A stretch of 64,000 bases of DNA from Orrella dioscoreae (GTDB taxonomy: Bacteria > Pseudomonadota > Gammaproteobacteria > Burkholderiales > Burkholderiaceae_B), in contig NZ_LT907988.1 of the NCBI RefSeq assembly GCF_900089455.2, forward strand, positions 2,356,001-2,420,000, in the 5' to 3' direction. Positions 45,511 through 54,011 of this stretch are shown here, one piece after another (within the stretch, counting starts at the first letter, position 1; every line of letters starts with the position of its first letter). A program made the position numbers and the translations under genes. The notes below the pieces were generated by a model, which was not told the origin of the DNA, did no database searches, and saw only the letters and a program-made list of their open reading frames with translations.

Positions 45511-45679
45511 GGGGGCGAGGAGGGTTTCGAGTGGTCGTTATCGGCCACTTGCGGTCCTTCGACTTTGTTCCCAGCAGGGGGCGCTCACCGGCACCGCCGC
45601 GTTTCTCTCTTGGAGCACAACCTTTCGTCGATTGCTTTTTGTGCAGGGGAGTGCATCGCTGGATAAAAAGCCTCACTGT
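45511..45679. other. Spacer at left edge of the accessory island
   Basis: This 169-base stretch separates mmsB from the convergent ATPase gene. GC content drops across it. No gene, tRNA, attachment-site-like repeat or terminator with a clean stem and T run was found. Confidence 0.4.
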
Positions 45680-47755
45680 TCAGCGGCCGAGGCGAGAAAG
45701 TTCGATCTGCAGAGCGTTGAACAAGGCGTCCAGGGTTGCTTGCTGCAGCAAGAACCATAAATCTTCGACTCCTGCCGGCTCGCGCGCCTCAAGGTCTTGC
45801 TTTAAGAAGCGCTGTAGCGCCTCCTCGACGCCCGGATTTAGCTTGATGTGCATGCGTTGGTGCCTATAGACCCGCACGCGATGAAAAGCTTCATGAAGTG
45901 AAGGGTACGAGGCTCGTACGTCAGACCAGAAGTAATCGGATCTTCGTTGATGCTTTCCAAATGCCTCGACCGACTCGACAAAGCAGCGATGGCAACAGTT
46001 GATGAATGCCTCAAAATCGGCCTCATTAGTTACGACAGTAAGGGCGGCAAAGCGGTGACTCTCAGGTATAGAGTTCGGTCCGAACAGCGACGGCAGAGAA
46101 GCCGCCTCGGAAACTCGCTCAAGCTCAGAAAGATCTTCGAGGATCGCTGCTTTTCGGCGTTCAAGCCAATCGCCCCGTTCTTTAGAGGGAATAAGGCGAA
46201 GGATCGTCTTTCGGCCATCACGTCGAGCTTCCTCAAGGGCAACATACCGGGCAACGACAGAGAGCGTCACACGCGGTGCCTCACCAGTTTCGGCAGCAAC
46301 GAGCCCATAGGCACGTAGATGCCGTATGTAGTCGGGGTAACTCGCGAACTCGAGGTAATCAGCAGCGCGGCCAGCAGAAAGCCATTCAAGGAGCGTGTAC
46401 TCGTCTGGATAAAAGTCCCTAAGTTCGGAGACGACGTGACGGCAGTAGAAGCTCAGGTCTCCATCGCGCTGATCTTCGGTGCTTGCAAGGTTAGTCGCAG
46501 TGACATTAAATGGCCTGATAATTTTGTCGGCAACCATGTGCCGATGAACATAGCTGGCAGCAAGACGGCTAAGAAGGGGGTGGCCTCCATATCGAAGATA
46601 CATGTATCGCGCTGCATCCTCGTCAAACACCAAGCCCATTCGCTTCCCCAATACACGGAGCATGCGACGAACCTCATCAGCAGAGAGGCCTGTTAGGAAG
46701 TTGTACGGAACGATGCCGAAGAGCGGATTCTGTGTATCTCCGATTCGATCAATTTCAACCACACTGGGATTTACTCCGGCGAGCAATACAGAAATTCGAC
46801 GATGGACGCTCTGTGCTGCCCAAATAGTCTGCCAGAAGCTTATGTACTCAGAGTGCCAATGCTTGTCCTCGGTGGCGAACGGTGAGATGTACTCAATCTC
46901 GTCAAAGACAAGGAGGGTTCGTTGGTCGGGACGCGCGGTCGCGAGCAGATTGGTAAAGACTTCGGCATACCTTCTAGGGTCGGCTGGTGTTTTGAAAGGT
47001 TGCCCGAGTGCCTTGCCGAGGTCGTGGCCCACCTTTTCCAGAAGTTCGTGCCAATGAAGCTGGCGGACTGACGGCGATTTGCAATCGTAGTAGAGTGATT
47101 TTGATCCGTCTGCAGAAAGGAAACGCGATAGTTTGAATAGAAAGGAGGTCTTGCCGGTCTTTCGCAAGCCAAACAGCCCTCTGTTCTCACCTCTGCGTGC
47201 AGCGTCCCGGTAGTCGAGAAGTAAATCATCGCGACCGAAGAAGTAAGTATCGTGCTCGAGCGGAAGACGGAAATCGAATAGATCTCGGGCAAAAAGCTGC
47301 TCAGCGATCTTGTTACGAACGTACCATGCATTTCCGGCTGATGCACGTAACTCGCCCGCATTAATGGCTACGATGATACGAGACTCGTGATTCGATGCGA
47401 GGTAGTTTCGAATCCACTCCTCGGGATGTGACGCTTCAGAGACAAGAATTAGTGTTAGTTTTTCAACTCTTCCTCGAGCCGGATCATCCTCCAAGAATTG
47501 CTCGGCCGCCTGGAGCGCTCGGGGTTCAAGTTGCTGGTACGGGCTATAGACGAGCATGAGTTCCTGCGAGAATCCAAACATCTCTGACATGAAGCGTTCT
47601 GGCCGCAGGAAGAAGACAGATAGTTCTGTGTTGTGACCTGCACGCCTGCGGCCCCAGGTGACGTCAAATCCGCTCAAGAACGGAGACAACAGCTTTTCTT
47701 CGGCTGGGTGTGATTTGAGGTGAAAATCGCGTACGTCGTCGTGGATGTGGCTCAT
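45680..47755 (-). CDS. Large P-loop ATPase of unknown function, possible C-terminal HEPN domain
   Basis: I do not recognise a named family. The 691-residue protein has an N-terminal alpha/beta module (about 40-165: 'LTLILVSEASHPEEWIRNYL', 'SRIIVAINAGEL'), then an AAA/STAND-type ATPase: Walker A GLRKTGKT at 196-203, Walker B LLVFDEIE at 281-288, sensor-like 'VLLAGVNPS' (323-331) and the 'RYGGHPLLSRLAASYVHRH' helical segment (388-406) typical of archaeal/MNS-type ATPases. Residues about 575-690 are helical and contain R631-x4-H636 within VYRHQRMH, the spacing of HEPN ribonucleases. Lower GC and mixed codon use mark it as acquired. No ribosome site precedes the ATG. It points the same way as the J-domain gene 264 bases upstream. 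Abortive-infection-type defence is a guess. Confidence 0.75.
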   Translation of the reverse strand: MSHIHDDVRDFHLKSHPAEEKLLSPFLSGFDVTWGRRRAGHNTELSVFFLRPERFMSEMFGFSQELMLVYSPYQQLEPRALQAAEQFLEDDPARGRVEKLTLILVSEASHPEEWIRNYLASNHESRIIVAINAGELRASAGNAWYVRNKIAEQLFARDLFDFRLPLEHDTYFFGRDDLLLDYRDAARRGENRGLFGLRKTGKTSFLFKLSRFLSADGSKSLYYDCKSPSVRQLHWHELLEKVGHDLGKALGQPFKTPADPRRYAEVFTNLLATARPDQRTLLVFDEIEYISPFATEDKHWHSEYISFWQTIWAAQSVHRRISVLLAGVNPSVVEIDRIGDTQNPLFGIVPYNFLTGLSADEVRRMLRVLGKRMGLVFDEDAARYMYLRYGGHPLLSRLAASYVHRHMVADKIIRPFNVTATNLASTEDQRDGDLSFYCRHVVSELRDFYPDEYTLLEWLSAGRAADYLEFASYPDYIRHLRAYGLVAAETGEAPRVTLSVVARYVALEEARRDGRKTILRLIPSKERGDWLERRKAAILEDLSELERVSEAASLPSLFGPNSIPESHRFAALTVVTNEADFEAFINCCHRCFVESVEAFGKHQRRSDYFWSDVRASYPSLHEAFHRVRVYRHQRMHIKLNPGVEEALQRFLKQDLEAREPAGVEDLWFLLQQATLDALFNALQIELSRLGR

Positions 47756-48019
47756 TTCGCGGGCATGAGGGGTGTTGTGAGGACCAACCTAACCAGTTCT
47801 CGGTAGAATGGCTAGTGGCCGCAGGTGGGATCATCTTGCCACAGGCGCTGAACTCTGCCCATCGCCATTCGGAACCGGGACGACTTCACCGGCAAGACGG
47901 GGAACGGCACACGCATGTAGCCCGCATGAACGAGCCCTCCGTGCCCGCTCCATAGATTGCCGAAAGACTGTTACGGGTCGGTTACTGCCTATCGCACCTC
48001 AGTCAAAACCGATGGCGTT
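47756..48019. other. Spacer between the two island genes
   Basis: 264 bases, non-coding as far as can be seen. It contains a stretch at about 47958-47990 (CGAAAGACTGTTACGGGTCG) that resembles one at 49985-50015 to the right of the J-domain gene. No clear promoter for the ATPase gene was found. Confidence 0.4.
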
Positions 48020-49870
48020 TCATATTACTAATCCCTGTACTTCAATTTGATGCCGTCGAGTCTGCACGACTGCTCCGCCTTCTGCCGCGTGAATCACACG
48101 GATCGGGTCTCGCGCCGTCAATTCACCGACTTTCACACCCGTCTTCGTGAACCACTGAAGTCGCTTGCCCGAAAGCAACCCAAATCCGGCGTGCGAAACA
48201 AACAGCCGACCCTGCCTGAAGACGTCGAGGAGAGCCACAAGCTTCGTTTTGTTTTCGACGACGTAGAGTCGGGTGGGGGTAAGGAAGTAGGTGTACTGAC
48301 CAACGTCTATGATCTCGCTCGGGCAAGTTCCGATGTCATACACTGTCTCAGGAAGCCCCTTCCGTGAAACTAGGATAATCTTGCCCGAATAGGTTGCGAG
48401 GTAGGCTCCACCGTTAGCAGAAAAGCTAGCCGCGTAGATCCAATCTTGAGGAGTTCCTTCAGTTAGCGTTATCTCTAATGGAAACCCATCCAACTCCACA
48501 ACATGGTCGGGAGCCGTTCGAGCAAAATACGTAATATCTGATTCCTCGAATCCGAGCGTAGTCGGATCGACCCCGGTCAGAATCTCGAATGCCCAGTTGA
48601 GGGACCTCATCTTCTCAGTGGCAGTTGGATCGTCAGGATTACGATCAGGATGATGGATCTGTGCCAACTTGCGGTACTTCCGTTTGATATCTGCGGGGTC
48701 GACCGGTAGCGACAAACCGAAAAGCCGCAAAGCAGCCTCCACATCTTGCCCCGCTCCGAAGCGCTCACTCCGACCGAGGACACGCTTCCAACCTTCCTTG
48801 AGAGGCATCATGACCCCCCACAATGCAACGCCATCTGTCGCGCAACACCATGCCTCGTCGGCTAACGTGAAAATGTACCGGTCTCCCCCGGGAGCAGAAT
48901 CCACGGCCCGAACTTGCGATTTAAACTCCCCCCAGTAGTTCGTTTTGATAGTCCGGAAGTGATCAACGACGCGGGGGTCCTCGCGAAGATTGGACTCGGC
49001 GATGATGTTCAGCTCTGCATCGTAGATGTGAAGAACCCCGTTGGAGTCCATGATAGCGATGCTGGAACCGCCGGCAGTGGCCCCAGTACGATAGACATCA
49101 TGTAGCAGAGCCTTCTCGCCAACGAAGAGGCCGTGTCGGTCAGTTCGGCGAAGCACAGCTTTTGCCCCCGGCCGATCCTCGCTGAAAGCAGCACGGTCAA
49201 TCAGCCAGATTCCGTTCGCATCCATGGCAGCAATCTCGAAAGTGGAATCGGGTTGCTCATTGCTCTGCAGTTTCCGCTCGCCTACGAGTGTCCAAGGAAC
49301 ATCATCCGACACGGTGAACAATGGTATAGATGAAGGGCCGGAAACCTCCACATGCTTGTAGTCATGTTTTTTACCTGCCTTGTCCATCAGCCCAAGGATG
49401 CGATTGAAACGACGGCGATCGACGTCCTTTACGTGGTCGGGAACCAGCTCAAACATCTCGACGCATTGCTTAGCCGCCGATCCTAACCGCCCAGACTTCA
49501 CTCGCTGGACAATGAGCTTGGAGTAAGCTTTTGCGATGACCTCTCCAGCGCGGCCTTGTCGCTGAGCTGGGGAAAGGCCGACGGCGAGCTTTAAGACCTT
49601 AGTATTTTGGCTCTTGAATCCGGCCTGAAAAATCGGACCCATCAATGGGTCACTGTACTCACGATGAAATTCGTCACGACCGTCGACCTCCCAAGTTGGC
49701 GGTGATGGCGGCAGAGGAATGTACTCAGCTTGAGACCAATTTAGTGCTGTCGGCGGCTCCCGCCTGCCGGATGCCTTTTTTGAATCGGAGGCTATAGTCG
49801 TCAACTCTAAGGACTCTATGGGAACTTCCGCCTTTGCTTTTCCGAACCATTTCGACAGAAAGCCAGTCAT
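48020..49870 (-). CDS. J-domain protein with flanking beta-rich regions, unknown function
   Basis: I do not recognise a named family. The 616-residue protein has an N-terminal helical part (about 65-165), then beta-rich, propeller-like segments ('FEIAAMDANGIWLID', 'SSIAIMDSNGVLHIYDAELN', 'DRYIFTLADEAWCC'), then a J-domain at about 376-433 with the HPD tripeptide at 407-409 (IHHPDRN) and 'IKRKYRKLA', and again a beta-rich C-terminal half ('GGAYLATYSGKIILVSRKG', 'YTYFLTPTRLYVVEN'). J-domains stimulate DnaK-type ATPases, so it probably recruits the host DnaK. No DnaK gene is near. No signal peptide or membrane segment. Strong ribosome site GGAGGTGA before the ATG. Low GC and mixed codons suggest transfer. 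Confidence 0.8.
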   Translation of the reverse strand: MTGFLSKWFGKAKAEVPIESLELTTIASDSKKASGRREPPTALNWSQAEYIPLPPSPPTWEVDGRDEFHREYSDPLMGPIFQAGFKSQNTKVLKLAVGLSPAQRQGRAGEVIAKAYSKLIVQRVKSGRLGSAAKQCVEMFELVPDHVKDVDRRRFNRILGLMDKAGKKHDYKHVEVSGPSSIPLFTVSDDVPWTLVGERKLQSNEQPDSTFEIAAMDANGIWLIDRAAFSEDRPGAKAVLRRTDRHGLFVGEKALLHDVYRTGATAGGSSIAIMDSNGVLHIYDAELNIIAESNLREDPRVVDHFRTIKTNYWGEFKSQVRAVDSAPGGDRYIFTLADEAWCCATDGVALWGVMMPLKEGWKRVLGRSERFGAGQDVEAALRLFGLSLPVDPADIKRKYRKLAQIHHPDRNPDDPTATEKMRSLNWAFEILTGVDPTTLGFEESDITYFARTAPDHVVELDGFPLEITLTEGTPQDWIYAASFSANGGAYLATYSGKIILVSRKGLPETVYDIGTCPSEIIDVGQYTYFLTPTRLYVVENKTKLVALLDVFRQGRLFVSHAGFGLLSGKRLQWFTKTGVKVGELTARDPIRVIHAAEGGAVVQTRRHQIEVQGLVI

Positions 49871-50127
49871 CCATCACCTCCAGCTATTTAATTATCGCTT
49901 TCCTTATCAGACCCCGTTTGGGTCGGTCGCTGCATGTCGCTTGGTTGCCTAGCCGTCACGTAGCCTGTAATGGATGTTATCGCGACCGGCTGCTCAGGGT
50001 CGAAAGCGGTCATCCAGTGTGCCTCGTTTTCTTAGGGTAACTGAGCCATCCAGTTGTTCGTTGTCGATATAGTTTTTTCTCGAAATTTTCTTCAAATATA
50101 TTTAGGCGTTTCGAACAGGCCAGGAAT
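49871..50127. other. Right edge of the accessory island
   Basis: 257 bases between the J-domain gene (minus) and the SUKH gene (plus). A/T-rich at both ends. On the minus strand GATAAT lies 25 bases before the J-domain gene. On the plus side TATATT at about 50095-50100 with a T-rich -35 region may drive the SUKH gene. No tRNA or direct repeat was found. Confidence 0.4.
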
Positions 50128-50697
50128 ATGAACAACTCAATTCTCGAAGAAATGTGGGCCATCCTCGCCCCCGTAGACATCAAAGACTTCGAGGTCGTCG
50201 CAGGCGCGGCCAATCCTGATCGCTACGACGCCTACGAACAAAAGCTCGGCTTCACCCTTCCCGGCGAATTTCGCGAACTCTCCCTTTCCAAACTTGGCGG
50301 TGTCCTCGTCTCCGCCCGCGAAGAAGTCTGGCCACAGGCCAAGGCCTTCGACGTCGGCCCTGCATGGACATTCTGGCGCGGCATCATGGTGTTCGGCCTG
50401 GCGCCCGACGTGCCCGACTGGCTCAACCTGGAGCGCATGCTGGATCGCGCTCGGGAAGAGGGTGCCCCTGACGATTTCGCGCCGGTGCTGAAAGTCGAAG
50501 GCGATGGGCATTTCTTCGGTTATCGGCCTGATCACACCCTGGCGGTGTTCAACGGCTACGACATCGAGCCCGACGAGGCGGACTCATTCACGGCGCTCTA
50601 TCGGCGCGAGATCACTGCGCTGCTGGCGCGGCTGGGTGACATGAAGACCTTGCAGGTGGAGCGCGCCGCCAACAAGAAGAAGCCGCGCCTTCCCTGA
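50128..50697 (+). CDS. SMI1/KNR4 (SUKH) family protein
   Basis: A 189-residue protein with a SUKH-type domain: 'PDRYDAYEQKLGFTLPGEFR' followed by 'LSLSKLGG' is the family start, with later 'PVLKVEGDGHFFGYRPDHTL'. SUKH proteins often neutralise the toxins of contact-dependent or type VI systems, but many are of unknown role. No toxin gene is adjacent. GC content and codon use are like the core genome, unlike the island to its left. AGGA is only three bases before the ATG. The LprI-like gene begins 20 bases after its stop. Confidence 0.8.
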   Translation: MNNSILEEMWAILAPVDIKDFEVVAGAANPDRYDAYEQKLGFTLPGEFRELSLSKLGGVLVSAREEVWPQAKAFDVGPAWTFWRGIMVFGLAPDVPDWLNLERMLDRAREEGAPDDFAPVLKVEGDGHFFGYRPDHTLAVFNGYDIEPDEADSFTALYRREITALLARLGDMKTLQVERAANKKKPRLP

Positions 50698-50716
50698 CCT
50701 AAAACGGAACGCAGCA

Positions 50717-51109
50717 ATGATTCGACGTTTGATCGCGGGCGCGTTGGCGATGACAGCGATGCAGGCCCTGGCCGCAACACCTGCCGACGACTACGCCACC
50801 CAATACGAGAACTGCCTGACAGACGCAGGCGGCATCAACAACGGCACGGTCGAAGCGTGTTCGTCTTCCGTGGATGCGAAGGTCAAGCGCGAAATGAACG
50901 CAACCTATAGCCGCTTGCATGCCCGCCTGAAGGCCCAGTCCCCCGGCGATGCGGACAAGCTCGAAGATACGCAGCTAGCCTGGCTGGCCTACCGCAATGG
51001 CCAATGCAGTCTGGCCACGACCTACGTGGGCTCACCGATGCACGGTTACTGCCCGATGATGCTGAATATCCAGCGTCTTGAAGAGCTAAAGGAAATGGCC
51101 GGGCAGTGA
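50717..51109 (+). CDS. LprI-like (DUF1311) periplasmic protein
   Basis: A 130-residue secreted protein. Signal peptide of about 20 residues ending 'ALAATPADD'. The mature part has four Cys (ENCL, EACS, GQCS, HGYC) and the DUF1311 features 'MNATYSRLHARLK' and 'LEDTQLAWLAYRNGQCSLAT'. LprI of Mycobacterium inhibits lysozyme, and many Gram-negative members are named for it; the activity here is untested. It probably shares a transcript with the SUKH gene. Confidence 0.85.
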   Translation: MIRRLIAGALAMTAMQALAATPADDYATQYENCLTDAGGINNGTVEACSSSVDAKVKREMNATYSRLHARLKAQSPGDADKLEDTQLAWLAYRNGQCSLATTYVGSPMHGYCPMMLNIQRLEELKEMAGQ

Positions 51110-51146
51110 ATCACACCGCGCCGGCCATGTTTCCCCGCGACAGGAC

Positions 51147-52154
51147 TCAGCCCTGCGGCACGATCGCGTAAGGCAGCGCCGTCACGGTGATGGCAGGCCC
51201 GTCCGGCGCACCCACGCGCGGCGCATGGCCGGTCTCCAGCGCAGCCAGCGGCGTTTCGAACAGCACCGCAGCCCCCGCCACATCCACGATCCGCCCAGAC
51301 GGTTCGTCTTCGCGCTCCCCATCGAACACATCCACCCCCGCCGCAGCCGGCGCGGGCGGCGTCTCGGCCAGCACGCCATACGCCATCCGCCGCTTCACCG
51401 TCCCACGGTAATGGCTGCGCGCGACCACTTCCTGCCCCGGGTAGCAGCCCTTGGTGAAGCTGACCCCACCCACCAATTCCAGATTGACGGTCTGCGGGAT
51501 GAACACGTCCTGCGTGCTGGCCTGGATCCAGGGCAGGCCCGCGGCGATGTCCGCGGCCTTCCAGGCTTGGGCATCGGCGGCTGCCGAGGCCGCCAGCGCG
51601 GCGGCGTTGCCCGCCAGTTGATCCAGGGCGGCAATCCACCACCAGCGCGGCGAAGCGCCTGCGGCTGCCGGGGCGGCGATCCAGGTGCCGCTGTCCAGGT
51701 CCGCGCGTTGCCAGGCCTGGGCCGGCAACTGTGCGCCGGCCGCTTCGGCCACTTCGGTCAGCGCGGTGGTCTGGGGCGCTTCGACGCCGAAGACGCGCAA
51801 TTCGGTCAGCGAGAGCTTCACCTTGGCGCGCAGCACGAACATGCCCAGGCGCTTGACCAGGGCTTCCGCCAGGTCGCGGCGCACCAGCAGGCGCACGCCC
51901 GGGACTTCCTCGGTGTCGGCGCGCCAATAGGCCATGGTGGCCAGCAGCCGGCCCTTGGCCGTGCAGTAGCCGCCAAAGCGCGCGGCGTCGGCGGGCAGGC
52001 CGGCCACGTCATTGGTGAGCTGGCCTTGCAGGAAGGTGAGGGCGTCGGCGCCGACGGCCTGCAGGACGGCGTAGTCGCTGTCCAGGGCATAGACGTTGGG
52101 CGCGCCTTCGCGCTGGGCGGCGGTGGGAGCGGGGAACGGGGTGTTCAAAGTCAT
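51147..52154 (-). CDS. ygfZ: Folate-binding protein YgfZ (iron-sulfur cluster maintenance)
   Basis: YgfZ uses tetrahydrofolate and helps assembly or repair of certain Fe-S enzymes. The 335-residue GcvT-like protein carries the diagnostic 'TKGCYPGQEVVARSHYRG' near residue 240 and an N-terminal 'FLQGQLTNDVAGLPADAARF' region. It is divergent from mltG across a 202-base region with two copies of an inverted motif. The divergence ygfZ / mltG-tmk-holB is common in proteobacteria. Confidence 0.94.
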   Translation of the reverse strand: MTLNTPFPAPTAAQREGAPNVYALDSDYAVLQAVGADALTFLQGQLTNDVAGLPADAARFGGYCTAKGRLLATMAYWRADTEEVPGVRLLVRRDLAEALVKRLGMFVLRAKVKLSLTELRVFGVEAPQTTALTEVAEAAGAQLPAQAWQRADLDSGTWIAAPAAAGASPRWWWIAALDQLAGNAAALAASAAADAQAWKAADIAAGLPWIQASTQDVFIPQTVNLELVGGVSFTKGCYPGQEVVARSHYRGTVKRRMAYGVLAETPPAPAAAGVDVFDGEREDEPSGRIVDVAGAAVLFETPLAALETGHAPRVGAPDGPAITVTALPYAIVPQG

Positions 52155-52207
52155 GTCTAGATAAGCTCTCGTTGGGCTATCGCGGCGATGGCGGTAACGC
52201 TGTCACG

Positions 52208-52292
52208 GTATCGCCCGATGATACGCCCTGGGGCGCTGCCATCCGGTAAAGCCCTCGAACGGGTTGCGGGAAAATGTATCCCGCGCCGATAC
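52208..52292. promoter_or_regulatory. Pair of GTATC-N7-GATACGCC inverted motifs
   Basis: GTATC-N7-GATAC occurs at 52208-52224 and again at 52276-52292, 68 bases apart, each followed by GCC. Both lie between the divergent ygfZ and mltG starts. The exact match in arm, spacing and flank suggests binding sites for one dimeric regulator. Confidence 0.5.
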
Positions 52293-52356
52293 GCCAAAAC
52301 AGGTCCGGCGGGAGCGCCTGCCCGCCTCGCCGCGATCCATTACACTTTCGCCTCTC

Positions 52357-53367
52357 ATGAAACGTCTGCGCGCAATCCTTCTCTTCTTCGTGCTGGCCGC
52401 CTTCGTGGCCGTCGGCGTCGCCGGCTGGATGGCCTGGCGCTGGACAGACACGCCCGTCACCATGCAGGCCGACAAGGTCGACTTCATCGTCGACCCGGGC
52501 AGCGGCCCGCAGGCGGTCGCGCGTACGCTGAACAAGGCGGGCGTGGCGGTGCATCAGCGCGGCTTCGCCTGGCTGGCCCGCTACCTGGAGCAGGACAAGC
52601 TGCTGAAGGCCGGCGCCTACGAGGTCCGCCAGGGCGATACGCCGCGCACGATCCTGGCCCGCATCGCCGGTGGCGAGATGAGCCAGCGTCAGGTGACCTT
52701 CGTGGAAGGCTGGTCCTACCGGCAGATCCGCGCGGCGCTGCGCGCGCATCCGGACATCAAGCAGACGCTGGAAGGCGTGAGCGACGCGCAACTGCTGGAA
52801 AAGCTGGACGTGCAGGCGCCCAACCCGGAAGGGCTGTTCTTCCCGGACACCTATCTCTTCAACCCGGGCAATTCCGATTACGAGATCCTGCGCCGCGCCT
52901 ACCTGGCGCAGCAGCAGGTGCTGGACCAGGTGTGGGCGCAGCGCGAGGAAGGCCTGCCGCTGGCCACGCCCTATGAGGCGCTGATCCTGGCGTCCATCAT
53001 CGAGAAGGAAACCGGTCACGAGCCCGAGCGCGTGCGCGTGGGCGGCGTCTTCATCAACCGCCTGCGCGTGGGCATGCCGCTGCAGACGGACCCGACGGTG
53101 ATCTATGGCATGGGCGATGCCTATCAGGGGCGCATCCGCAAGCGCGACCTGCAGACCGATACGCCCTGGAATACCTATACGCGCAGCGGCCTGCCGCCCA
53201 CGCCCATCGCGAGCCCGGGCCGGGCCTCGCTGCTGGCGGCGGTGCAGCCCGAGGCGCACAAGTTCTTCTATTTCGTGTCGCGTGGCGATGGCACGAGCCA
53301 GTTCTCGGCGAACCTGGCCGACCACAACCGGGCCGTGGCGCGTTTCATCCTGGGACGGAATCCATGA
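52357..53367 (+). CDS. mltG: Endolytic murein transglycosylase
   Basis: MltG cuts nascent glycan strands and sets their length. The 336-residue protein has one N-terminal membrane segment (about 5-27: '[19 protein letters not shown]'), a LysM-like region ('[20 protein letters not shown]') and the YceG catalytic domain with Glu216 in '[18 protein letters not shown]' and '[12 protein letters not shown]'. The ATG at 52357 starts the membrane anchor; an upstream frame is not homologous. Its stop overlaps the tmk start as ATGA. Confidence 0.96.
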   Translation: MKRLRAILLFFVLAAFVAVGVAGWMAWRWTDTPVTMQADKVDFIVDPGSGPQAVARTLNKAGVAVHQRGFAWLARYLEQDKLLKAGAYEVRQGDTPRTILARIAGGEMSQRQVTFVEGWSYRQIRAALRAHPDIKQTLEGVSDAQLLEKLDVQAPNPEGLFFPDTYLFNPGNSDYEILRRAYLAQQQVLDQVWAQREEGLPLATPYEALILASIIEKETGHEPERVRVGGVFINRLRVGMPLQTDPTVIYGMGDAYQGRIRKRDLQTDTPWNTYTRSGLPPTPIASPGRASLLAAVQPEAHKFFYFVSRGDGTSQFSANLADHNRAVARFILGRNP

Positions 53368-54011
53368 CTTTGCCTGCCACGAACGCGCCTGCGCGCGGCC
53401 GCTTCCTGACCCTGGAAGGGGTGGATGGCGCGGGCAAGAGCACGCATGCCTCGTGGATTGCGCAGGCCTTGCGCGACCAGGGGCTGACGGTGCTGGAGAC
53501 GCGCGAACCGGGCGGCACGCCGCTGGGCGAACGCCTGCGCGACTGCCTGCTGTCCGAGTCCATGTCGCTGGAAACCGAGACGCTGCTGATGTTCGCCGCG
53601 CGCAGCGAGCACCTGCGCCAGGTGATCGAGCCCGCGCTGGCGGCCGGCACCTGGGTGCTGTGCGACCGTTTCACCGACGCCACCTATGCCTATCAGGGCG
53701 GCGGGCGCGAACTGGGCCAGGCGCGCATCGCCGCGCTGGAGCAGTGGGTGCACCCCCATCTGCAGCCCGACCTGACGTGGCTGTTCGACGTGCCGCTGGA
53801 AGTGGCGCGGGCCCGGCGCAGCGGCGCGCGCGAGCCGGATCGCTTCGAGCGCGAACAGGACGCTTTCTTCGAACGCACGCGCGCGGTGTATCTGGCGCGG
53901 GCCGACGAGGCGCCCGGACGCATTCGCCGCATCGATGCCACGCAGAGCATCGAGGCCATCCGAGAGGTGTTGGCCGGGCAATTGCGCGCACTGACGCAGG
54001 CGGTGGCATGA
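53364..54011 (+). CDS. tmk: Thymidylate kinase
   Basis: Tmk phosphorylates dTMP to dTDP. The 215-residue protein has the P-loop '[15 protein letters not shown]', '[20 protein letters not shown]', the DRF/YQGGGR segment '[18 protein letters not shown]' and the LID region '[18 protein letters not shown]'. It overlaps both neighbours by four bases (mltG and holB), so the three genes form one translated unit. Confidence 0.97.
   Translation: MTLPATNAPARGRFLTLEGVDGAGKSTHASWIAQALRDQGLTVLETREPGGTPLGERLRDCLLSESMSLETETLLMFAARSEHLRQVIEPALAAGTWVLCDRFTDATYAYQGGGRELGQARIAALEQWVHPHLQPDLTWLFDVPLEVARARRSGAREPDRFEREQDAFFERTRAVYLARADEAPGRIRRIDATQSIEAIREVLAGQLRALTQAVA

Noticed and set aside
45413-45869. Small open frames across the mmsB end and island edge
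   Set aside because: They overlap real genes, start inside them and have no recognisable features.
45511-50127. Integrase, transposase, tRNA or direct repeats that would mark the island as a mobile element
   Set aside because: None was found by reading both strands of the spacers; the island is called only from composition and gene content.
53105-54007. Apparent 300-codon N-terminal extension of holB through mltG and tmk
   Set aside because: The register is open by chance; tmk is clearly coded in another frame and holB homology begins at the ATG at 54008.
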